A stretch of DNA of 10,261 nt from contig JAFSBS010000226.1 of the NCBI GenBank assembly GCA_017437165.1, positions 1 through 10,261 of the forward strand, given 5' to 3'. Made by a program: the position numbers and the translations under genes. The notes below the pieces were generated by a model. The model saw only the letters and a program-made list of their open reading frames with translations, was not told the origin of the DNA and did no database searches. Within the stretch, counting starts at the first letter, position 1. The number at the start of each line of letters is the position of its first letter. The stretch is from Clostridia bacterium. Its GTDB lineage: Bacteria; Bacillota; Clostridia; Oscillospirales; Acutalibacteraceae. Below are positions 4,474-10,261 of this stretch, in pieces.

Positions 4474-7400
4474 ATGTTGCAGTTAAAAAACATTTTTAAA
4501 ATTTATCAGATGGGTGACGCTACACAAACCGCACTTAAAGATGTAAGCGTAAATTTTCGCGACAATGAATTCGTTTCAATTTTAGGTCAGAGTGGTTCAG
4601 GTAAAACCACACTTTTAAATATTATTGGCGGACTTGACCGTTACACAAGTGGTGACCTTATAATTAACGGTGTTTCTACCAAAAATTATACAGATGCAGA
4701 CTGGGATACATACAGAAACCACTCAATAGGTTTTATTTTCCAGAGTTACAATTTAATTCCGCATCAGACTGTACTCTCTAATGTAGAAATGGCTTTAACT
4801 CTTTCGGGTGTTTCTAAAAAAGAACGCCGTGAAAGAGCGGTTGAAGTTTTAAAAAAAGTCGGTCTTACTGACCACATAAACAAAAAACCAAATCATATGT
4901 CGGGCGGTCAAATGCAGAGAGTTGCAATTGCCCGTGCTTTAATTAACAACCCCGATATACTTTTAGCAGACGAACCTACAGGTGCTCTTGACAGCGAAAC
5001 AAGTATTCAGATAATGGATTTACTTAAAGAAATCGCAAAAGACAAACTTGTTGTTATGGTTACCCATAACCCTGAACTTGCAGAAAAATATTCTACAAGA
5101 GTTGTAAACTTGCTTGATGGTAAAATTGTGAGTGATACTGACCCGTGTGATGTAGTAGAAGAAAACAAAACAAACGAAACAAAAAATAAAGTTTCTATGT
5201 CCTTCTTAACTGCACTTTCATTAAGTTTCAACAACTTAAAAACTAAAAAGGCGCGTACAATTTTAACTTCATTTGCGGGCTCTATAGGTATTATTGGTAT
5301 TGCTCTCATACTCTCGCTCTCACAAGGAATGAGCGATTATATTGACAATGTTCAGAAAAAGACCATGGAATCTTACCCTATAACAATAGATTCAACTGCA
5401 TTTGACGCACTCGGTATTTTTGGTTCAGGTGACAACGATAAAGAAAATAAAGACCAGCAACACAAAAACGAAAAAGAAAAAAAGAAATTTAAAAACGCAG
5501 TTTATGCAGATTATGGTTCTCTTGAAGCAAAAGAAACAATGACTTCAACTATAAAAACCAACAATTTAACCGAGTTTAAGAAATACCTTGATAACCCAAG
5601 TAGTCCAATTCAGCAGTATTTAGGCGAAAATGGTGTTGTTTACTCATACGATATAAAATTCTCTACTTTTTCATATAACGAAGACAAAAAATTTATTGAT
5701 TCAGATATGGAAGTAAACGAAGAAGAAAACGGTGGTTTTTTCTCCGGATTTTCTTCATTTTTTGGTGGCGAACAAGATGAAAGTGCAAAGAATTTTTCTG
5801 AAATAATTAAAGGTAACAATGGTGAGGTTATAAGCAGTATTGTTACTGATAATTACGACTTGATTTATGGTGTCTGGCCTAAAGAATATAACGAGGTCCT
5901 TTTAGTTGTTAACAGACGAAATACCATTTCTGCAAATGAATTATATCAATTAGGTTTTATCACAAAAAATCAATATGACAAAGTCGTTGAAGATATTGAA
6001 AATGGTAAAGAAGCAGATAACATAATTATAAATTATGACGAAATCACTTCTCATACTTTCTACTTAGTTCCCGCTTGTGATATGTATTTAAAAAATGACA
6101 ACGGAACTTTCACAAAAATTGAAGATTACGAAGAATATGAAAAAGAATTAACCGAAAACAAAACAAAACTTAAAATTGTTGGTATCATACGTCCGAGTGA
6201 AGATGCAGAAAACACTACAATTTCCACTCCGATTGCTTACACTCATTTGCTTACCGATTATATTATTGAGCATACAGAAAAAAGCGAAATTGTAAAAGCA
6301 CAGAAGAAAACTCCGTCTATAAATGTTTTAAGCGGTACAAAATTCGATGCTTCAAGTGATGAAGAAAAACAAGAAGAAGCAAAAAATTACATAAAATCTC
6401 TCGATGAACAAGGTAAAGCAAATTTATACAGAATGGTACTCTTTTCAGGCAATTCAGAAGAAGATAATAAATCTTCATTCTCTATGCCTAATATACCGTC
6501 AATACCAAATATGCCTTCTTCAATACCAAGTGGTGCAACAACCCCTTCAACCAAACCAAATGGTACAGGTAATGTAAAACCATCTGCACCTGTAACAAAA
6601 CCAAATATTCCGACTACTGAAAAACCAACATTACCTTCAATAAGCACTACTACGCCTGTTGAAACAACTGTTCCTACAACTAATGAAGAAGTTTCTGCAG
6701 AGCAAGGCACTACTGTTCCTGTAACAACTCCCGAACAAGCAATTATTGAACAGCAACAAGGAGTTATAGCAGGGCAACAAGAGGCATTAAGCCATGCACA
6801 AAACACAATTGATATGCAACAAGATATGATTTCACAAGCACAGTCTGCTTTAGGTCAGCAGCAAGATGCTCTTTCTGGTGCTCAGCAGGTAATTGCCGGT
6901 CAACAAAGCGCTTTAATTCAATCCCAGACACAGTTACAGATGATGGCTGGTGTTATGAAGCAAATTCAGAATGCGATGAACGAAATGTCATCTATGACTG
7001 AAGACTCAAAATTAGCAGAAAGACTTGACGAATGGGTTGACGATAATCCTGACACCGAAATGCTTCTTACTATTTACGACCAATATATAGGTGAAGCAAC
7101 TTATGATGATAATTTATCACAGTTCGGTCTTGTAAGTTATGATTCACCATCATCTATAAGTATTTATACTGACAGTTACGAAGATAAAGATATGGTTTCT
7201 GCCTGTATTGTGGATTACAACAGTACAAAAAGTGAAGAAGAACAAATTATTTACACCGATTATATAGCACTTCTGACATCTTCGCTTACAACAATCATAA
7301 ATGGTATTTCTTATGTACTTATAGCTTTCGTTGCAATTTCACTTATAGTTTCTTGTATTATGATAGGCATTATTACCCATATTTCAGTTATGGAAAGAAC

Positions 7401-7710
7401 AAAAGAAATAGGTATTCTTCGTGCATTAGGTGCTTCAAAAGGCAATATTTCACAAGTGTTTAACGCAGAAACATTTATTATTGGTTGTTGTTCGGGTCTT
7501 TTAGGTGTTATAATTTCATTCTTTGCCTTATTCCCGATTAACGCGATAATAGAACGCGTTACAGAAATTGAAAACCTCAACGCACAATTGCCGATTCTTG
7601 CTGCAGTTGCACTTATTGCGTTAAGTGTTTTAATAACAATTATGGGTGGAATTATTCCATCACGCAAAGCGGCAAAGAAAGACCCTGTTGTAGCATTAAG
7701 AACTGAATAA
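4474..7710 (+). CDS. MacB-like ABC exporter, fused ATPase and FtsX-type permease, with enlarged external domain
   Basis: 1078 residues. The N-terminal ATPase (about 1-228) is complete: Walker A GQSGSGKT (38-45), Q-loop Gln90, signature MSGGQMQRVAIARAL (142-156), Walker B ILLADE (162-167), D-loop GALD and H-loop His198. A first membrane helix lies at about 262-284. An external domain of about 645 residues follows, then three helices (about 940-968, 1000-1022, 1040-1062) in an FtsX-type permease region that includes MERTKEIGILRALGAS (973-988). This is the MacB/LolCDE-type topology, in which a homodimer transmits ATP-driven motion to an external domain. E. coli MacB is about 648 residues; the excess is external. 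That domain includes an acidic and Gly/Phe-rich patch (about 405-440), a Pro/Thr/Ser-rich linker (about 665-755) and nine Gln-rich heptads (760-822). A GAAGGA ribosome site precedes the ATG. The substrate is unknown (peptide, lipid or drug). Confidence 0.92.
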   Translation: MLQLKNIFKIYQMGDATQTALKDVSVNFRDNEFVSILGQSGSGKTTLLNIIGGLDRYTSGDLIINGVSTKNYTDADWDTYRNHSIGFIFQSYNLIPHQTVLSNVEMALTLSGVSKKERRERAVEVLKKVGLTDHINKKPNHMSGGQMQRVAIARALINNPDILLADEPTGALDSETSIQIMDLLKEIAKDKLVVMVTHNPELAEKYSTRVVNLLDGKIVSDTDPCDVVEENKTNETKNKVSMSFLTALSLSFNNLKTKKARTILTSFAGSIGIIGIALILSLSQGMSDYIDNVQKKTMESYPITIDSTAFDALGIFGSGDNDKENKDQQHKNEKEKKKFKNAVYADYGSLEAKETMTSTIKTNNLTEFKKYLDNPSSPIQQYLGENGVVYSYDIKFSTFSYNEDKKFIDSDMEVNEEENGGFFSGFSSFFGGEQDESAKNFSEIIKGNNGEVISSIVTDNYDLIYGVWPKEYNEVLLVVNRRNTISANELYQLGFITKNQYDKVVEDIENGKEADNIIINYDEITSHTFYLVPACDMYLKNDNGTFTKIEDYEEYEKELTENKTKLKIVGIIRPSEDAENTTISTPIAYTHLLTDYIIEHTEKSEIVKAQKKTPSINVLSGTKFDASSDEEKQEEAKNYIKSLDEQGKANLYRMVLFSGNSEEDNKSSFSMPNIPSIPNMPSSIPSGATTPSTKPNGTGNVKPSAPVTKPNIPTTEKPTLPSISTTTPVETTVPTTNEEVSAEQGTTVPVTTPEQAIIEQQQGVIAGQQEALSHAQNTIDMQQDMISQAQSALGQQQDALSGAQQVIAGQQSALIQSQTQLQMMAGVMKQIQNAMNEMSSMTEDSKLAERLDEWVDDNPDTEMLLTIYDQYIGEATYDDNLSQFGLVSYDSPSSISIYTDSYEDKDMVSACIVDYNSTKSEEEQIIYTDYIALLTSSLTTIINGISYVLIAFVAISLIVSCIMIGIITHISVMERTKEIGILRALGASKGNISQVFNAETFIIGCCSGLLGVIISFFALFPINAIIERVTEIENLNAQLPILAAVALIALSVLITIMGGIIPSRKAAKKDPVVALRTE
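6466..6738 (+). other. Pro/Thr/Ser-rich linker within the ABC exporter
   Basis: Residues about 665-755 are dominated by Pro, Thr and Ser with few hydrophobics, including short repeated units such as MPNIPSIPNMPSSIPSG. This is typical of an extended, disordered wall-spanning linker. It leads directly into the Gln-rich heptads. Confidence 0.75.
6751..6939 (+). repeat. Nine Gln-rich heptad repeats within the ABC exporter
   Basis: Residues 760-822 divide without gaps into nine 7-residue units of the form xxQxALx (for example GQQEALS, QQQDALS, GQQSALI). Every unit has Gln at position 3 and a hydrophobic residue at position 6. No charged or proline break interrupts the register. A long helix or Gln-cored coiled coil is the likely structure. 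Confidence 0.75.
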
Positions 7711-7716
7711 AAGAAA

Positions 7717-7752
7717 CACCCGGAGAAGTTTATTTTCTTCGGGTGCATTTTT
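7717..7752. terminator. Bidirectional intrinsic terminator between convergent genes
   Basis: CACCCGGAGAAG (7717-7728) pairs with TTTCTTCGGGTG (7734-7745) over 12 positions, including two G-T wobbles, around a 5-nt TTTAT loop. On the plus strand it is followed by CATTTTT. On the minus strand it is followed by TTTCTTTTATT. It lies directly after the ABC stop codon and ends at the stop of the convergent small gene, so it can serve both. Confidence 0.85.
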
Positions 7753-7999
7753 ACTTTTTGTAAGTATAACTTTTAAATCCATCTTCAAAAAAAGTTTTAT
7801 TAAGACAATCAGGGGTTTTGAATTTTACAGTTTTTATAATATAAAATTTATCTGGTCTTAAGGAAAAACCTTGTTTTGTTTTTAATCCTTTAATTGCATC
7901 ATTTGCCTTTTTAAAACTATCGTAGATACCAATATTAAAAAAGTGAAAATGTTCTTTTTGTTTTGTTACAAAGAAATAAAAAACTTTATAATAAATCAT
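7751..7999 (-). CDS. Small DUF7336-like protein, second gene of a two-gene operon
   Basis: 82 residues starting MIYYKVFYFF. The central pattern GIYDSFKKANDAIKGLK, then QGF, then a FYIIK strand, then FEDGF near the end, resembles the small DUF7336-type domain, in which an ISS/YDS helix with alternating Lys and Ala is followed by a short strand and a C-terminal GF motif. That match is from memory and tentative. The start ATG (7999-7997) overlaps the TGA of the upstream gene as ATGA, and AAAGGTG ahead of it is a good ribosome site, so the two proteins are probably translationally coupled. It has no signal peptide and no membrane helix. Its role is unknown; a regulatory or accessory function to the TPR protein is plausible from the coupling only. 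Confidence 0.75.
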   Translation of the reverse strand: MIYYKVFYFFVTKQKEHFHFFNIGIYDSFKKANDAIKGLKTKQGFSLRPDKFYIIKTVKFKTPDCLNKTFFEDGFKSYTYKK

Positions 8000-9075
8000 T
8001 TATATTCACCTTTTTCAAATTCATTCACAGAAACAAACTCCCAATTTTCAAAGTTTTCAGGCTTCATTGAAAATAATGCTTCGTATTCACTATTTAAAGT
8101 TTTAACGCAGTAATTTTTACATCTCACTATAAATCCGGTATCCGTTTTTTCAATTTTACAAGCTAAATCCCTTTGAACAAACGGTAACGTTTTTGTTAAT
8201 TTGCGAGATATTGTTTTTGCCGCTCTTCTGCCTTTTCTATCAAGAATTAAATCTTCCAAGAGTTCTTTTTCTTTTGTTAAATCATCCCAAAAACTTTTAT
8301 ATTTCGTTCTGTCTTGTGGTACTACGTAATAGTGTAAATCTTCACCTTTAAATATTGCTTCTGTCATAGGTTTGCAACTTTCAATAAAATGTGGCGACAA
8401 TTGTGAGAGCAATAAACCAACTCTGGCTTTCTCTCCTGAAAGTGCATTTAAAACCGTCACCACATAATCTCTGAATGAATTTTGTGAAGCATCATATTTA
8501 TATGATTTTTCCATTGTAGTTACTGATTTTTCGTATTCATGACAATATAAATAAACAGTTGCTAAATCATAATAAATGAAACTTACTATTTTTGATTGTT
8601 CACGGGTTAATTTTTTATCTTCATATATTTCTAATGCCTTTTTGTAATAGTAAATTGCTTTTGTACATTCAGAGTCTCTTTGTGCGAATTTTGCAGTTCT
8701 GTAATATGGGGTAAATGCTAATGGAAAAATAAAGTCCATATCACTATAGAGAAGTCTGCTATAGTATTTTTCCATTTTCTTTAAGTCTTTTGTAAGTTCA
8801 TAACAAAGACCCGTAAAATAATTAACCGCCATTTCATCATGTTCATTATTACAAAGTGATTCAGCAATTTTTAACTTTGTAACTGCTTTTTTACATTCAT
8901 TTTCTGATATATTGGTCACCGCTGCAGTAAAGTGAATCTGTGCTTCATCACTTTCCTCAAATGCACATAAAAATAAGTCTCCGAACAACTTCCCATGTAT
9001 TTCCCGCCATTTTTTGTAATTCTCATTTGTTATTCCAAATTCAGTCAATTTTTCTGCAAATTCATTTATATCCAT
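7996..9075 (-). CDS. TPR-like helical repeat protein of unknown function
   Basis: 359 residues, soluble, no signal peptide. Helical pairs with TPR-like spacing are visible at about 64-97, 126-152 (ending AIYYYKKALEIYED) and 165-195 (FIYYDLATVYLYCHEYEKSV), which match the alternating small and aromatic residues of TPR units. The C-terminal part is basic at about 279-297 (KGRRAAKTISRKLTK) and ends in a mixed strand-helix segment (about 304-350) that I do not recognise. TPR proteins usually mediate protein-protein contacts, so it is likely a scaffold or sensor. The ATG at 9075 has GGTGAGGAT just upstream. Its stop codon overlaps the start of the 82-residue gene (ATGA), forming a two-gene operon. 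Confidence 0.82.
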   Translation of the reverse strand: MDINEFAEKLTEFGITNENYKKWREIHGKLFGDLFLCAFEESDEAQIHFTAAVTNISENECKKAVTKLKIAESLCNNEHDEMAVNYFTGLCYELTKDLKKMEKYYSRLLYSDMDFIFPLAFTPYYRTAKFAQRDSECTKAIYYYKKALEIYEDKKLTREQSKIVSFIYYDLATVYLYCHEYEKSVTTMEKSYKYDASQNSFRDYVVTVLNALSGEKARVGLLLSQLSPHFIESCKPMTEAIFKGEDLHYYVVPQDRTKYKSFWDDLTKEKELLEDLILDRKGRRAAKTISRKLTKTLPFVQRDLACKIEKTDTGFIVRCKNYCVKTLNSEYEALFSMKPENFENWEFVSVNEFEKGEYK

Positions 9076-9114
9076 ATATCCTCACCCTCTGACAAATTGT
9101 CTATTGCTTTAAAC

Positions 9115-9143
9115 ATTATATCATAATAAACTAAAAATTAAAA
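9115..9143 (-). promoter_or_regulatory. Extended -10 promoter for the TPR operon
   Basis: On the minus strand a perfect TATAAT (9120-9115) is preceded by TGA, giving an extended -10 (TGATATAAT). The -35 match at 17 bp is weak (TTTTAA, 9143-9138), which is tolerated with an extended -10. It lies 39 bp upstream of the ATG at 9075. Confidence 0.6.
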
Positions 9144-9172
9144 GTGTTTTTTATAATTAATGTGCATCCTTG

Positions 9173-9201
9173 TTGCATAAGTAAATTTATTGTGCTATAA
9201 T
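9173..9201 (+). promoter_or_regulatory. Sigma-A-type extended -10 promoter for the phosphoesterase gene
   Basis: TTGCAT (9173-9178), a 17-bp spacer and a perfect TATAAT (9196-9201), with TGC directly before it. The expected leader is about 30 nt and contains the AAAGGGGAG ribosome site. It is back to back with the TPR operon promoter. Confidence 0.75.
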
Positions 9202-9237
9202 TACAGGAATAGATTTAGAAAGAAAAAGGGGAGCATT

Positions 9238-10261
9238 ATGCCAAATTTCGTTTCACAAATGATTGCAAAACTTTTCACTTCACTTGTAGGGGTTGTTTAT
9301 TTATTAACCGGTTTTAAAAGCGGTTTTACCGGTGAAAAAATTTCCACACCTGAAGATTTCGAGCCGATTCTTCGCTTTATCGCTTGTTCAGATATTCATT
9401 TAGATGGTGACGAAGACCAGATAAATGCAATAAGACTCAAGAATTTAATAACTGATATTTACACATATTCCGAAACACAAAACTACAAAAACCTCGATGC
9501 GTTAATGGTTGTTGGTGACTTTGCGGGTGGCGGTGCGGAAGAAGAATACGCTATGTTCAATAAAATTGTAGATTCAGTTTTAAAAGATGAAACTCAATTA
9601 CTTACAGTTTTGGGCAACCACGAATTTATAAATTATCGTGATGTTGATGCAACTGTAGGTTATGATGTTTATAAAAAAATGATAAACGAAAATGTTGACA
9701 CAGATATTGTTATAAAAGGTTATCATTTTATTGGTGTTTCTTATGATGACAACGGCGAAACATTTAAAGGCAAGACAGAGTGGTTAAAAGAAAGACTCGA
9801 CAACGCTACAAAAGAAGACCCGAACAAACCGGTTTTTGTTTACCAGCACCCACACCCTACTCTCACAGTTTATGGTAGTATTAACTGGAGTGATATTGAT
9901 ATAAGAAAAGTTTTAAGCGACTACCCACAAGTAGTTGACTTTTCAGGTCACTCTCATTATTCACCAAGCGACCCGAGAAATGTATGGCAAGGTGAATTTA
10001 CTGCTATTGGTTGCGGTTCTTTAAAAGCGCTTATGGGTAACTTAAATTACATAGAAGGCGACGTTGATGCACCCGGTGACTCTGCTGCTGCGTGGGTTGT
10101 CGAAGTAGATAAAAATGGTAATGTAAGCCTTAAACTTTACGACGCACAAAACAGAATGTTCTTTAAGAATATAGATTACTATTTCACTAACTTAAGTGAT
10201 TCTTCAAAAAGAACTTACACTTGGGGCAAACAAAAATCACTTGATACTAAACCTGAATTTC
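9238..10261 (+). CDS. Membrane-anchored calcineurin-like metallophosphoesterase (partial, C-terminus off the right edge)
   Basis: The frame is open from ATG 9238 to the edge (341 residues), with AAAGGGGAG 4-5 nt upstream. All motifs of the binuclear metallophosphoesterase fold are present in order: SDIH (Asp52, His54), GD (93-94), GNHE (126-129, Asn127 and His128), QHPHP (His204, His206) and GHSH (237-240). These residues would hold two metal ions and hydrolyse phosphoester bonds. Residues about 8-25 are hydrophobic after a short start, so the N-terminus is either a signal peptide or a membrane anchor, which places the catalytic domain outside the cell. After about residue 285 the sequence leaves the core fold (WVVEVDKNGNVSLKLYD), suggesting a C-terminal domain cut by the edge. 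The substrate is unknown: phosphodiester, nucleotide or phospholipid are all possible. Confidence 0.88.
   Translation, partial: MPNFVSQMIAKLFTSLVGVVYLLTGFKSGFTGEKISTPEDFEPILRFIACSDIHLDGDEDQINAIRLKNLITDIYTYSETQNYKNLDALMVVGDFAGGGAEEEYAMFNKIVDSVLKDETQLLTVLGNHEFINYRDVDATVGYDVYKKMINENVDTDIVIKGYHFIGVSYDDNGETFKGKTEWLKERLDNATKEDPNKPVFVYQHPHPTLTVYGSINWSDIDIRKVLSDYPQVVDFSGHSHYSPSDPRNVWQGEFTAIGCGSLKALMGNLNYIEGDVDAPGDSAAAWVVEVDKNGNVSLKLYDAQNRMFFKNIDYYFTNLSDSSKRTYTWGKQKSLDTKPEF

Noticed and set aside
6387..6806. 139-residue minus-strand reading frame rich in Val, Gly and Cys
   Set aside because: It is the antisense of the exporter's Pro/Thr-rich linker; the low-complexity codons leave the opposite frame open. 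The ATPase-permease frame is clearly the coding one.
6751..6939. Recent DNA-level tandem duplication behind the heptads
   Set aside because: The heptads are regular in protein but the underlying 21-bp units differ widely in codon choice, so no recent nucleotide expansion is visible.
7311..7748. 145-residue minus-strand reading frame opposite the exporter C-terminus
   Set aside because: It overlaps the conserved FtsX-type permease coding region and the terminator hairpin, and has no ribosome site or recognisable domain.

Overview
The window is AT-rich bacterial DNA. Its strong AAAGGGG-type ribosome sites, TTGATA/TATAAT-like promoters and gene content (Gram-positive MacB-like exporter, CE15-like esterase) fit a low-GC Firmicute, most likely a gut-type clostridium of the Oscillospiraceae/Lachnospirales kind. 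That placement is inference; no rRNA or marker gene is present. No tRNA, rRNA, CRISPR array, riboswitch or transposase was recognised.

Left part (1-3080, all genes on the minus strand). Reading in the direction of transcription, there is a CE15-like alpha/beta-hydrolase esterase (3080-2043), a CaCA-family Ca2+/Na+ antiporter (1713-649), and the 5' part of a small membrane protein that runs off the left edge (353-1). Each gene has its own plausible promoter. The two gaps between them each carry a copy of the same non-coding, MITE-like repeat (444-631 and 1800-2055), in the same orientation. Both copies have AT-rich terminal inverted repeats, a conserved GGTCTGCGACGC block, a large central hairpin, and a small GNA-triloop hairpin whose stem sequence differs between copies while its pairing is kept. 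The second copy supplies the last codons and stop of the esterase gene.

Middle part (3081-7752). A 148-bp divergent promoter region separates the esterase from a plus-strand MFS permease (3229-4398). It is followed, after 75 bp, by a 1078-residue ABC exporter with fused ATPase and permease (4474-7710). The exporter's external domain is very large and contains a Pro/Thr/Ser-rich linker followed by nine consecutive Gln-rich heptads. A strong bidirectional terminator (7717-7752) closes this block.

Right part (7751-10261). A minus-strand two-gene operon encodes a TPR-like protein (9075-7996) and an 82-residue protein (7999-7751), joined by an ATGA start/stop overlap. A second divergent promoter region leads into a membrane-anchored metallophosphoesterase (9238 onward) that is cut by the right edge.

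No single known defence or biosynthetic system is evident. The most unusual items are the structured repeat family and the Gln-heptad insertion in the exporter.
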